From Ascaris suum (taxonomy: Eukaryota > Nematoda > Chromadorea > Rhabditida > Ascarididae), in the NCBI GenBank assembly GCA_013433145.1, contig CM024177.1, positions 4,304,110 to 4,368,109 of the forward strand: a DNA stretch of 64,000 nt. Direction: 5' to 3'. This document shows positions 1 to 22,782 of this stretch, piece by piece. A program made the translations under genes and the position numbers. The notes below the pieces were generated by a model. The model did not search any database, was not told where the DNA came from, and worked only from the letters and a program-made list of their open reading frames with translations. Position 1 is the first letter of the stretch; every line of letters begins with the position of its first letter.

Positions 1-49
1 TAAATGTTCTATAATGACGAAAAACGAATGAAATATTGTCAGGACGTAC

Positions 50-3000
50 TCGATCGGTTCACTGCGGTGGATCTGCAGAAGTGTGACGACTGCGTTAAAC
101 ACATAGTCCTCATTTGCACTATCCAAAGAATTGGCATAGAATAACTGGAAAATAATAACTGATATAAATAATTTCACTGATTCTCGACAAACAGCAATAA
201 AGCAAAAGGAAGAAAGCTTCAGAAAGCAGCAACTTTTCCAGCATTTCAAAAGAGCGAAAAAAGTTACATTCAAAGAAAGGAGACATACAGAAGGTATCTA
301 AATATATAAGAGGCACAACCCTCTCCTTAAATATCACTGATGGGAATAGCAATGGAAATAAGATAGCTGATAAAACAACGTTGTAGACACTAACTTATGC
401 GTTATTTATTTCACGCAGGAAAAAATCGGCGAATTAAATATGCACAGTATAGCAGTATCAAACAAATGCTCTAAAATGTCAGAAGATGATTTGAAAAGAA
501 AAATGAAAAAATTAGGTCGATTATAAGACAGAACTTTAAACGGCCCCTCCCAATCCGAATGTGAAAACTTCCTAAGTGATAAGACCTTTGATATTTTCAA
601 GAATCCAGAGCAACGATGGCCAAATCTAAAAATAGTGCATTATATCATAGAAAAAAAAGACTAAAATCGCTTGAACTGACCTCAATCGGATGCCTTCGTC
701 CTTTCACCATGAAAACGGGCGCGTCATTGAAGTATTCCGAAAATAAATCTATCTCTAATGTTGCTGACATTATTATTACCTGAAAATACATCTCTGTATA
801 CGAACAATACGTAAATTAAAGGTAAGTACGACTCTGTGGAGTCGCGGATACGTACAAATAAGACATCTCAACTCAACATTCAAAAGATGAAATATAGATG
901 CATTGAGGCGCTCGTGAGGTCCTCTAGAGAGTTCTCGCATGAGAGAGTTCACTTTTCTCTAAGGATCACATGAAAAGAGGTGGTCTTCCTCCCTCTCTCA
1001 TCTGTCCATCACAGGAAAAACACGAGGGAACAGGAGGCTGTAAAGGAGGGAAAAGTTCGAGGTGAAATATCGCAGCAAAGCATGAACAGACAACGTGCCT
1101 CAACCTGTGCCTCCTCAATAACTGTAGCCCTACAAGTAACAAGATGCATAACACAAAAGTGGCTTTACACATAAGACGGACGGAACAAAGTCGGCATAAA
1201 TATTTGCAACACCCAAGCACGCAACAGGGTCCATCGAAGCGACTCTTACGCCCCCTTTTCACGCTACCCTTTTCCCTCACAGGCCGAATCCCCCACCCCA
1301 TCATCTAAACGATCACAACCTTTAACGTAGACAGTTACAGTGATAGCAATGACAAGATTCTTAAAGAAACAAACCCCCTCCCAAATGAGTGGTCAATGCT
1401 CGCAATCGATCACTGTATATAACACATAACTAACTTACCCTTAGCGGTGAACTGTCCTTACGTTGTTCACAGCATAGTCGAAGAACATAAAGGAGCACAT
1501 CAGTGTGGAGTGATCGTTCATGAGCCTCATCAACGATCACCAATGAGTATCGTGAAAGCATTGAATCGTAGAATGCTTCTCTCAAAAATATTCCGTCCGT
1601 CCCATATACGATTCGTGTCTTTTCACTCTCCACATTTTCGAAACGAACTTTATAACCCACCTATAAATAACGAGTAGCAATCATGCCAACTGTTTATAAA
1701 TAAATCTCACATTTTATAATATACTCTTAGCACTAATATCGGAAATAAAATTGCTCCTGTGAAGTGAGTTCGATCCAAAATGCCGCAGCAATTTTGTTTT
1801 GATTTCAGAACGCCACAATAAACCTAATAATGAACTGAATAAATTAACCAATCGAATCAGGTGGCAAATTTTTACGACGCTATCGACAAAGGCATTAGAA
1901 AAGAAAATCTACTCTTGATGACAGCATTAGAAAAATGTAAAATCCCAAGCTAACGAGATTCTTCTCTGAAAGCACATAGTAGTACATAAAGATGATAGCT
2001 CCGATACAGTAATATCCCACTGGCAAGCTAATGAGCGTAAACACCACACTGGCACAAATAAAACCATCCTCCCCTCATGTTCAACAAAACCGCCTTGTGA
2101 ATAAATGTTTTCTTCAAACCGCCGGGAGAAAAGCTACCCTAACATTCCCTTTCCACTATTCCCAGATACGATCGCATTAAAGAGCCGAGCCCACCCTCCT
2201 CAATTCTAGTGGAAGCAAGCATGCAAATACAGCGATTTTGTGAAAGGATTTCTCTCACAGTTGTGAAAAATATTCATCAAATAAAAACATATGCATAGAC
2301 ATATGACGTGTAGGTGCATACAATTAGTTTAAAGTTATGCGACAGGAATTCCTTTGCGAAGACATAGTGAGACTTAGTGCGACTATGCGACCGTCGGAAG
2401 CAGTCCCGTGAGGTCCATTCACCTACTTACATCTTTAGCTCAAAGCGCCACAACACAATGGTTTTAGCTTCAACGATGTCTTATAATTACCCAGGCAAAC
2501 TAGACGATATCCATGTAAATGTTGAAACCGCAGGAGGGAGAGGTCGGTTAAAGTGAGAGCCAACAAAGAATACCTGATCGCAAAAAGGAACGAAGTGAAG
2601 TAAAGTGCGTTGCAGTCATTCAAATTATCTGAAGGTTTCGTACTCAAACTGCTCTTTTATATTTCGCGACTCTTATTAGCTGGATGGGTTCACTCGACGA
2701 GATACGGTAAACGTTACTGATACACTCAGTGATCAAATTCTTTTAACTTGACTACAGCTTACGCATCATGAATAACTTAACGTAATCAATAATACAAGAA
2801 TAGAGACAAACCGTTTCGCCGAGTTCAGTGCTCATTTCAGCTGCGACCCTCCTGGCAAGCGTTATTGCAGCAACGCGTCTCGGTTGTGTAATTGCGATCA
2901 GACCATCACCATGCAAACCCTCTTCATAACAAATCTGCGAATTCAACTCATCTATATATATTCAAAAAATTAGGCGCTATAATGCAATCCGTATTCGACT

Positions 3001-3734
3001 ACAAGTTAGCTAAATGTAGTGCAGAGCATAAAAGCTAGCTTATATCACTCCCTCAATCCAGCTCGATTACACACTCCCTCTCAGTTATACAGTCATTTCG
3101 TAGCTCATTTTCTTTTCTGATCTTCACTTATCACTTGTCATCTATACAGTACGCCTCCATCCAGCGTGTCTTTCTTTGTACAGTGTGCAAAGACCTAGGA
3201 AAGCCTCCCCTTCTCGTATCCTTTCCTTCTCCCATCCTGGAATCCCTGTGAAAATTGAAACGTTCCCTTGTTTCAGGTTCTCCAAAAAAGTGAAATCCAC
3301 GCATTTCATTTCCCTACATATATGTAAATTTCTCGAAAACTTTTCACAGATAACGCGAACGTTCAAAAATAATGGATGAAACAAAGGAAAGCAATGAACC
3401 TCCCACTGATAGCACCACGCATCATATCTAGGTACACTAAAATAAGTGAGGAACACGTCTCAGAAGATGATCTAACGATTACGAAAACAAGTCCTATAGA
3501 AAAGTGGCAGTGAAATTGGCAACATTCCAAATCGGAAAAGTGAGCGTGCAAGTATAACGAACTCCAGTTTGCAATTCAGAACTAACCCTGTATGAAGGCG
3601 CTTACCTGAGGAATTTGTGTACTCTTACCACATCCAGTCTCACCAACAACGATGCAGACACGATTGGTTCTTATCGCATTCGCGAGCTCGCCTCGAACTG
3701 CATCAACTGGTAGTTCGGTGCGAGAAAAGCGTCT
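50..3734 (-). CDS. DEAH-box RNA helicase, DHX33-like (partial, 3' end off the left edge)
   Basis: Five exons were read on the minus strand: 3734-3606, 2934-2812, 1660-1439, 779-681 and 118-50. In order they carry [17 protein letters not shown], Walker A (GETGCGKST), [15 protein letters not shown] (motif Ia), [16 protein letters not shown], the DEAH box ([16 protein letters not shown]), motif III ([14 protein letters not shown]), GRRHPIE and [16 protein letters not shown]. Phase is continuous across the first four exons. The IHTDVL-like and SATMDVDLFSQYFN-like wording fits DHX33, an ATP-dependent nucleolar and cytosolic RNA helicase, better than DHX40 or the spliceosomal DEAH proteins. The junction from 681 to 118 needs a short extra exon (length 3n+2) that I did not find. 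The start codon is also missing: the family has only a short tail before this first exon, so a small 5' exon should lie above 3740. The C-terminal RecA2 and OB parts are outside the window. Confidence 0.85.
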
Positions 3735-8142
<4,408 letters not shown>

Positions 8143-8179
8143 GGTTATTTCTAGTCAACGTATTTTCTTTTCCGCAACA

Positions 8180-11100
8180 ATGGATTTATTCTCGATTGGA
8201 CGCTATGCTCAGCCATCTGAAGGCAAGAGCAACAATCCAAAACAAGAGACCACACGTCCCGATTTATCGTTTCCCGTCGACCGTCAGGTTTGTTTATTTG
8301 ATGCAATGGCAGATGCGCTTTCTCTTGTGAAGTTTTCTAATCGAAAACTCGAGCTTCACTCTACACTACGACTGAGTGTTTTTTAATAGTATTGTGATTG
8401 GTGCTTTAAAATTCGTCCGTGATCATTTCGTATACTGATCTAGCGAACAAACAACTTTAAACCGCAATCGTTCTGTAGCTGGAGGTTTCGTCATATATTT
8501 CAAAAGCGTTTTACTTTAATACTGTAATCATGGTAACATGAAAACGAGGACCGGAATGCTTGGCTAGGGGAGGTGGGCTGGCCAGGCCTATGAAGGTTGT
8601 CGTCTTCATGCAAACGTGGTGCTTGACTCTATGCTTGAAAGTACTGGCAGGAGGTGGTCTAGTGTTCTGTGGTTCCCCTTCCCCATCCTCTGCCACCTCC
8701 CCTCTCTGCTTGACACGTTGAGTCATTTCACGGTTATCAGCCACTTGTGTACGAATATTGCTGTTCATAGCATAAAATAGTTCTCCAATCTAGCGAACTT
8801 GTGTAATAACAGTGCGAATGACTTTGTTTGGAATAGGAGTGAAGGAGACTTGCCTCATGTGGTGAGAGGAGTGGGCTGGATTTACAATAGCGAATGTTGA
8901 ATGGTTTTTTCTAGGATTCATTGATGCTTTGTCAACAACTACAAGAAAAGGACGGTTACGATGATTTTATGGATGAGAATATCGATTTGACTCCTTATTT
9001 GAATGATCTACAAGATTTGGACGGAGATCTCGGAGAGGAGCTGATCGATAAACAAAGGTTAATCGAAAGTGATATATACACCCAGCACTGCGGATATCCA
9101 CCTCAATATACGGATCTCGCTGCCTATGGTTTGTTTGCTGTGCTGTAACGAACGCAGTCTATGAAATCATAGCGACGTAGGCGGGCCAACCCAAGATTGT
9201 ACCGTTTTGTTAGGGCTGAAGAGAAAAGGAAGAAAAATGTTTCAGCCTCCGTCATTTAGAGAATTCAGTTGGACTCCTTGCTTGGGCCATTTGACTCTTC
9301 ATTGGGGGAAGAAATTTCGAGAAGGATGGCAAGGAAAGAATTGGTGAAAATTAGACCTTGTTGATTGAATTTTGTAGGGGCAATACCTGAACTGTCGATA
9401 TCTTGGAGTATTTATCATCCAGAGTCCAAGGTAAAGAAAATGTAGACTACCAGAGATAGAAGATTAATTACCTAATTACCCAGTCGATTCATTATTTCTA
9501 CAGAGCTGTTTGATTCCGCACAAATACCAAGGATGTTGTCCGTCATTTTCATTGTCTGCCGTGCCATTTGGTTTGTAGAGGTGTTGTGACATCGAAGTGG
9601 CCGCGTTGGAAGCAGTGCCACCATTATGATCTTCGATTGTGTGAATAATGAGGTCGGAATTGTCCGGATGTACACATAAGACTTTCGTCGTACACAGAAG
9701 AGACCTTTTTATGGGGTAGTAACTAAGCTGTTCTCTGCTTCGTTGTTTTATGCGCCTTTTTGCAAACGGGCATTCTCAAGACATTGTGTCTGCGCGCATG
9801 CCTGTTTCTGTCTGTCAACGCATTACTTTCAGTATGCAGATCACTGAAACTGCAGCCACGAAACAATCCACGCCGCGAAGTAACTCACCGAAGTGACCTG
9901 CAGGTCGATCTCCAAAAAGTTCCTAATAGCTTCATTTGCGGTGACACTTGCATGCATTTTCCCATCGCGTTTATGGTGGTTGTTTTTTAAATGTTTACGG
10001 GAGCAGCAGATTCAGTCGAAATATCAGTGCTGTTAGCAATCCGGAATGTTGTTGGTGTACTGATCAAGTAGACGTTAGAAGTGGGCCACGAGAGTTGAAT
10101 ATGACAGCGGGAAATTTGAAGGTGGCCGGAAGGAGACGTGTAATGTATTGCAGAACACAAGGAGCAGGAACAGTCATTCGATGATATGGCGGGTGCAGCA
10201 CCGGCAACGCCACGGATGTCAGGACGACACCTATCGGTGAAGACGGAAACGCCATGGGAAGATGAGCCCATAGCGCCCGAACAATCACTGCAGCCGACGA
10301 CATCCAGTCCCGGTGCGAAAGAGCAGATCGAGGTGACCTATACGCCGACAATAAAACCACGGAAATATTCGCTTAAACCAGAGGTTAACATTTTCAAAGA
10401 CTTTTTTTCGTTGGCTTATTGAAATGTCGTCACTGTCGAAATTTTGGTTGCCGCGGTTGTCTGAAATTTACTTCTATTGTTTTCGGCGATAGTTTTTTTT
10501 TGGATTTTGTTATCAGGCTAGCTAAACTCATCCGCACTGTACACTTGTGTTAGCGCACCTGCTTACAGTTTGGGCGAACACTGCTTTTTATATTTTGCGA
10601 AGGTGGCCATATACAACTAATAAACTGAACTGCATGTCCGTGACCGGGTTTTCTAGTGGTTTTTCTGCCCATTAATGACTTTGGATCTCACCTTCAGCGT
10701 GGTGATACCTATACGCAATTAGTGGGTGAAACTCACCAGCAGTGATTATGCTGTTTCCATTCCATTGTGGAGTAAAAGAGACTTGTGAGAATGGCTGCTG
10801 ACTGAGAAAGCGGCCGCTTGGCTGGAATTTTAGTAAGTGCGCAAGTTTGTTTGTTGAACGGTCACATAGGTTAGCTGTGATTGATGAATGAAGTCCCATC
10901 AAGCAGGTGGACGTTTCTGGCAGGGCAGTTAAGAGCTGTTTGACCATTGAACACCTGTTAAATAGGCAAGTGATAAGACAGGTGGATGAACGCCACAAGA
11001 ACACCTGCATTTATTGAAGGAAGTATCGATCGCGCACCAGTCTCCGTTCCCGTATCAGTCCAGTGAGCAAAGGTTTTTACAGGCAGAAAAGAAAAACCCA

Positions 11101-11379
11101 CTGTATCGTCTTAAAAGAGAGAAGAACAACGACGCAGTGCGCAAATCGCGTTCAAAGGCCAAAGAACAGCAAAGGATGAAGGACAATCAGATCAAAGATC
11201 TACAAGAGAAGGTCGGTGTAATGAGTCATTTGCTGGAAGAGAAAGAAAGCAGTATTAAAGTGCTGGAGAAGGCGGTCAGGGAAGAGCAAATGCACAAAGC
11301 CGAACTCTTGGCTGAAAATAAACGTCTCAAATGCGAACTTGGTTGCCTGAAGAAGAGATATTATGCGATGAAATGTTAA
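8180..11379 (+). CDS. C/EBP-family bZIP transcription factor
   Basis: Exons 8180-8287, 8915-9128, 10154-10383 and 11083-11379 join in phase to a 282-residue protein. The last exon carries the basic region NNDAVRKSRSKAK, the C/EBP signature (NNxAVRKSRxKAK), followed by a leucine-rich coiled coil with many charged residues to the stop. Exon 2 begins the acidic N-terminal part; IDLTPYLNDLQDLDGDL resembles the IDLSAYIDPAAFNDEF activation box of vertebrate C/EBPs. Exon 3 is rich in Ser, Thr and Pro (KTETPWEDEP). The protein should bind DNA as a dimer in the nucleus; in C. elegans the family member CEBP-1 acts in stress and axon regrowth. The ATG at 8180 is the first after a TTTCAG acceptor at 8142. 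All four exons and the stop are present, so the model looks complete. It is close in size to CEBP-1. Confidence 0.88.
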
Positions 11380-14300
11380 TATCCGATTATGTCATCGTCG
11401 TGGCACGCCGGGTCTGCGCATTCTTTTCCTTATTTTATTAATTTTGATGGGGGAGGGGAAGGAGGGCCGCCTTATAAAATTTGGTTTCTTTTCTTGGAGG
11501 TGGTCAGGTTGTGTCAAATGATATGGGTAAGTGGATTTCAGCCTTTTGCAATTCCAGCCCTTTTTCCGCTTTTATAGGGACTGAAGTCAGGGCAGGTAGA
11601 AAACTTACAATTCCCTTGAGGAAGTTGAGAAAGTTTCCGAGAAACTGCCGTGTTTTTTGCAATATGTTCAAGAAGCGTAAGGCGGGCCGTACTTCCTCCA
11701 GGTTTCATGAAGTCATCTTATTCATTACAGTTGTTCTGCTATGCATGTAAATTCATAGAATGTGGTACAATCGCTCGTAACCATCTGGGTTTTGATGAAG
11801 CCGAAAGAACTATGATTTTTTTGGAGGAAGGGGGAGTCGTTAGCTACTTCACAACGATTTCTAACTGCTATTCTAGTCTTGGTAATTCTCTTCGCTTCAC
11901 AGTTTGCCAGCAAGTTGGGGATTGTACCTTATTCTGCACAGCATAAAGCGCTTAATGTTTTTTAAATTGTAAGTCGTAATTTATTCAAGTTCTTTAATTC
12001 ACGTCGTTGAGTAAGCTGGTTAAATATCTAATCAGACGTTGCTGCGAAATAATTTACCCAATTGGCTCCGGTGTGTCTGACATGAGCGTTACCGTTGCTG
12101 GCACAGCTCAATGGGCTTTTTTCCATTCCGGAATTGTCATCTCACGATTTTATTCTAATTTTTGTGCTCACACGTTCTGCTTTATTCTGTTCTCTTGATG
12201 AATTGCCTAGTAGTTTTTTGCAAGGTTTTGTTGTAAAACATTGTTACATTTGTAATTTTTATTCAAGATGTGCAGAAATTTATTAAAAGGTTCGGTTGCT
12301 TTTCGTTGATACATTGGGTATACTTATTTCGAGCGTAAGTTGATATCGTTCGTTAGTGCTGTAATGGTCGAAACCTTCAAGTTGTTTAATAAATACCGGA
12401 AATGCCGCCTGTTAACTGCAGTGAAACAGGCGGGTTGTTCGGTGGGAGGTTGATGCACAGCAAACTGCAGAATTGTGTCGTATTTGGTGCAGCGCTGGCG
12501 AATGTGAACGAGTCTGAGGAACGGTGGATTTGTCAGGTATACATATTAAACAGGGAGGGTATCTTCTGGAGCAAGGAGATGGGGACGTATCCGCATAACA
12601 GCGCAAAGAAATGAGAAATGCTTAGCTGTAATTGTTAGGGGAACGCAGTCGTGGTCACTGCAAATCGCATTCGTCGAATTGGCTAGGTACTGGCGACCTC
12701 CATAGAGCACAACAGTAACTGGGCTTGTTCGTTAGGTTCACTTCTATGGGCTAAGCCCATAGTGCAAACAGCAAGCCATTTTGCTTTCATGTGAACTTCC
12801 AAACAGCTGAACGCGGGGCAAGGGACGTTTAACATGATTTTTGTTGGGTTGGTACGAGTGGGAGTGGCCACTTCACAAAGAGGCCGCGGCGTAATTGTCC
12901 ACGAGTAAGCAGAATTCCGCAGTCACTGAATTTCTTACTTTTTGAGAGGACATCCCGAAGGTGAGGGTTTGTCCGGACTGCATTCTTAGCACTGCCCCTA
13001 CCCCCCTACCTGGGCTGTTATGACGTTGCCCCCACTCTTTGTTAACGACGTGGACGTTGACACCTTATTCTTCGCAAACTTCACTGCAAAGAGATTCCGA
13101 ACTCGTTTGTTTTGCCGCTTTCACAACTTCAACTTCCTAGATCAAAAAACGGACAATTATTAGATAAGAGGACGCAATCATGAACACATGTCTTGCCACA
13201 CACAACGAATACGACCTATCAGATTGGTCTTTCAGTGGGGTTTATTTACTCGTACATCCAACAAATGCAGTAGGAACGGCAGAATTATAGCTATGGATGT
13301 AATGAACCAGTTACTCTCCAATAAATATGTGTTCACCCAATGATCGAATACATTCGACCTTCATAGGCAGATTTTCCATGCTCAATAAAATGATGAAGTT
13401 TTTTAGCTTTTCTTTTCAAACCTACGGAAACCACAACTGTATCCTAAACATTTGAATTAGGTCGAAGATCCAACAAAATTGGGATCATTTTGTCCGGTGC
13501 GCCGAACTAAACAAGTGCTCTTAAGTTCTTGCGAAATCGTATGCCGATCCGCTTGTACGATAAAGACTCATACCATTTTTGAGTGGATTGGTTGTGCTTA
13601 ACAGGGGACTCCATTTCATAGACCATCTATATGGAATACTTAAATGTCGCGGAGGCGATCACCTGTATCGACTTTGAAGAAAAATAAGCCTTCTTAAAGG
13701 TATTACCGTCCCTCAAACGCCAACTCAGCTTCCAATAACCAAATAAAATATGAAATAACGAAAGAAAAACCGAAGGAAGCGAGTATTGGGAGGAGGCAGT
13801 TGGACAGAAAAATGGCCTCAGATTGTTACATTAATTACAACTCTGCGAAGTAGTATCGGAGAAGTAAGGAAGTGCAAACGATTGGTGCAAAAAATGAAGG
13901 CGAACAAAGGCTCATCGTGTAAACGTAAAGCAGTGATGAATACCGAAGCTACGCAATTTATTGCACTATTCGCTGCATGGCGGAGATAAACCCCCGATCG
14001 CAATCAAAACCCGGTCACCTGTGCGACTTCATAAAACCAGGGGACCTCAGCAAAGAACAATGGATTGCCATATTCTCGACTTCAATAATTGGGAGCCAAC
14101 AAATGAGAAAAAACCACAAATGGGAAAATTCGCTCCAGAGAGTGAGAGGAAACAAAGTCGAGAGGAACGGAGAACGATAAAAATCGAGTAGCAATACCTA
14201 AAAACATTTCCTTTCATGAGTGACGAAAACCAGAGGGAAATTTAATAGAGAAAGCCTGCATTAAAGATGCGATTCAAACATTAGAGACGACGATTTAAAT

Positions 14301-14724
14301 TAACCGCTATTGCAACTTTTTTTGCAAAAAGTTCCACTATCCACATCATAATAAAATATGATTCGTTCGAGAAATAAGAGGGAAAAAATGGAATCCCTCC
14401 GTTCAATAATGCAAAACATTCGGACCAGCAGTTAACACTTAACCCAGCCATCAATATTTGGTGTTGATGTTTTATGCTCAGATGCTTCACGACTTAACAA
14501 CTACTTAGCATGAGCAGTCTCGCAAAAAATTGATCTTCGAAGCTTCACATTCTTATCCATCCAGTTTTTTAAAGTTCTTATCCCACTTAATTCACTCAAT
14601 TTTGGACGCTCGTATCCCCCTGTGTTGTGCAATTTTCGGAAATCCATACTCCACCTCCTTGATTCTCTTTTTGCATTTATAACTACTGCAGCATTTGATA
14701 GGAGCAATGCGAAAGAATTGGGAG
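11380..14724. other. 3' flank of C/EBP and gap to DDI; no supported gene
   Basis: No convincing exon was found in this 3.3 kb. Both neighbouring genes end here (convergent arrangement). A canonical AATAAA on the plus strand at 12388-12393 would give C/EBP a 3' UTR of about 1 kb, but there may be an earlier weak signal. No clear AATAAA was seen for the minus-strand DDI gene. Confidence 0.5.
12388..12393 (+). terminator. Possible polyadenylation signal of C/EBP
   Basis: AATAAA on the plus strand about 1 kb after the C/EBP stop codon. Position alone supports it. Confidence 0.3.
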
Positions 14725-20113
<5,389 letters not shown>

Positions 20114-20121
20114 TTTGTAGT

Positions 20122-20123
20122 TC
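20122..20123 (-). other. 3' splice site just upstream of the DDI start
   Basis: TTTCACAG on the minus strand lies nine bases before the DDI ATG. This is a typical spacing for a nematode spliced-leader acceptor, though a 5' UTR intron is also possible. Confidence 0.45.
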
Positions 20124-21759
20124 TGTGAAACGCACCTTCAACTTTAAAGTCACCAAAACAAAGTCTCGCAAATTCACCAATCAACCGCTCATAGCCGATG
20201 TTTAACACAAATTAAAGGCATGAAGCGAATCGCAGATGCCAAGCCTCGAGTGGGTCCTGTGGCCTCAGATTATCATCAAATGGAAAACTACTTTCTGTGA
20301 ATTCAACCATTGAAACGCAAATTTAGAGGGTTTACGCATAGGTCCCCCGTCCTCCCCCATTGTCATTGTTCAGTGACCACAACAACATTATCCTAAAGGG
20401 TGTTATGAGCAGTTCCTGTGTCGCTCTAATGAATCTACCTCCCGTACTTCGTCTAAACCCTCATAAGTCGAGGGACGTTGGTAAACTCGTGTATGCAAAA
20501 CAGGTAGTCAACCGGTGGTCCACGGATTTTTTCGCGGGAAAATCACCATGGATTAAGCAACAAAATCCTGATTACATTTTTGTTGTGATAATTGATGGAC
20601 CATGGTTATGTAGAGTGTTATGCTCTTCAGCGATAGGGGGCCGGAAGGAGGAGCGGAGAGTGCAGAGGGAGAGCATTCCGTTGCCGCGCTGCGTGTTTTT
20701 CATCGTACGATGACAGTGAAGAGTGAGCGCTAGCATCTCCGAAAGACCTGCAGGCATTGTTTTTATATCATCTGCCTCTTCGTATACGTTTTGGAGCAGG
20801 TGAACGGCATGCTGCGACCCTTTCCTCCCTCCCCCCATGTCGACAGTAACGTTGGTTATGGGCTGGGTCAAGCCTGGTCCCAGTCGCGGCAGGGAGCGGG
20901 GCCATGTTTGCTGTCAGTCATGTCTGGATGGACTTAACGCGCTCCAGTGAGGCTACTTCTTTTTACGCGTCCAGAAATGGGATGGATTTTAGCCGATCCT
21001 TTTAGGGTGAGGATTTAAATCCGAGCATCATAACGTATGTGAGCGCGTAACGCACTTCGGACCCAGATGCCTTTCCACTTCCACAATAAGGTATCACAAG
21101 AAGCACAGCAGCGAGTATGAGGAAAGACCGACACGCACAGACAAGCACGCGCGACAATGCACTACATCATCGACGATCACACCGCCTCATTGACTATTGA
21201 AAAGCACACAATAGTAGACTATGACCGCTGCGTAAAACGCCCAATGAGTACTCACATCGCAGATGATGTCGGATGTACTCTCTCACGCTTTCTATAAAAA
21301 CCATTTTCCATTATTGTGATATTCGCGCTGTTTGAGAGAAATCACTCAAAATTCGTCGCAAACTTTCAAATTAATGTATGCGATTATTAATTTTTTTAAT
21401 GTATATTTCGACAATATTGAATTATCGAAATAATGGAAACGTTGGGAAGAAAGCAAAGGAAATCGATAAACCGCCCGCCTCACACAAAACGCTGATAAAG
21501 TAACAAACGTTTTATATTCTTTTGTTGAGAAAAACTGAAAGCAAAAATTTATGCAAAATATTATTACATTTAATTACGATTGCAATCAGCTGCATCTGAA
21601 TTGAACGTTTGCAATTGTATATCGCTGTTGCAGATCAAATGTTGCAATGATCGAATAATGCTAATCTCTGATAGGTACGAATACTGTTTTTATTTGCTCA
21701 TTTTGTTTTTCTCATATGTGTTTATGTATGCTTCCCTCATATGGAACGCTGGATAAGTA

Positions 21760-21855
21760 GATAAATAAATGAATAATTACGTAAACAAATAAATAAATAA
21801 ATACATAAGTAGGCAAGTAAATAAATAAATAAATAAATAAGCGACCAAATAAATA
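21760..21855. repeat. TAAA-type tetranucleotide repeat
   Basis: A run of AAATAAAT units with scattered interruptions. It yields an artefactual ORF rich in YLFI on the minus strand. Confidence 0.9.
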
Positions 21856-21957
21856 TTTCCATTTGGTCTACCTGAAGACTTGGTGTTATGGAACAGTTTA
21901 AAATAGAATCTCTTAAAGCGACCACTACTTCGAGTACTAAAGAAGTAGAAATAAGCG

Positions 21958-22025
21958 GGAGTAATAGCCAGGTGGGTTGTGCCATTGTGAGAATAGCATG
22001 AGATGGAGGTTCGGCTCCTCTTTGC
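21958..22025 (+). repeat. tRNA-like element (A box and B box), probable SINE head
   Basis: TAGCCAGGTGGG at 21965 resembles a tRNA A box. GGTTCGGCTCC at 22008-22018 differs from the B-box consensus by one base. The T stem (GGAGG/CCTCT) pairs at all five positions if one G-T wobble is allowed. No full cloverleaf was found. Confidence 0.45.
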
Positions 22026-22782
22026 TTCTCATAATTTCCTCTTCAGCTTGCCCCACGTTTTACTCGAAAAGAGATATAAAGCATAAATATATAGATGATC
22101 TTTGTTGTTCAGTCGATCGAAGAATGTAGACGCTAAGAGACGAGTAAAGATAACGTTGTTGTGATTTTATTGTGATGCACGATGTTGCATAAACCGTTCG
22201 CCATCATAAAGTGATTAATTTAAAGATTTGTGGATGTTTAATGCTTTTTGTTTGTGTTACAATATCGCGGTTTCTTTCCAATTCAAAACGTGCATAACGA
22301 AGTGATATTCAGCGAATGTTTATTCCTTATCGTCTGTAAGTGTTGTCTGGCTCATTGTTGTTAACCACCTGCAAGTAGGATTATTATCCTTCATTGTCGT
22401 ACAGGCGGAGGTGGAGGACATTTGAAGATTTTGTAGAACCCCCCTTTACCTATTAGGCCTGATTTCGAAGAAGTTTTTTTTTTTAATTAGAAACTTGCAT
22501 TTAATCAGTAAATTCCAGAACACTTTAAATTGCCGGCGATTTCTCACTAAGGGCCTCTTTTAGGTTATCAAGACAAACAACCTCTTTCTCCTTTTATCTT
22601 CGCTTCTATCATTTAGCGATCCCGAATGCGTTAGTAGCTACAACGTTGTGCGGTGATGATGGAACATCCCACTTCATCTGTAATAAAATATCAGAAGAGA
22701 CTGGACGGTTGAGGAAATTTCTGTCAAGATGTAAGGCTGTAAAGATCGTTGGCCGTTTTAGGCAGACTGAGGATTCAGTCGG

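Larger units (their letters stand above)
20124..22761. other. Divergent gap between DDI and RECQL
   Basis: About 2.6 kb separate the two divergent genes, so both promoters must lie here. The stretch holds a TAAA-type tract and a tRNA-like element. Two overlapping ORFs at 20360-20871 have no recognisable domain. A 16-nt string (CAGTGAGGCTACTTCT, near 20945) recurs near 44251, hinting at a dispersed repeat. Confidence 0.5.

Noticed and set aside
20360..20871. Overlapping ORFs (117 plus, 99 minus) between DDI and RECQL
   Set aside because: No recognisable motif; both strands are open in the same GC-richer patch.
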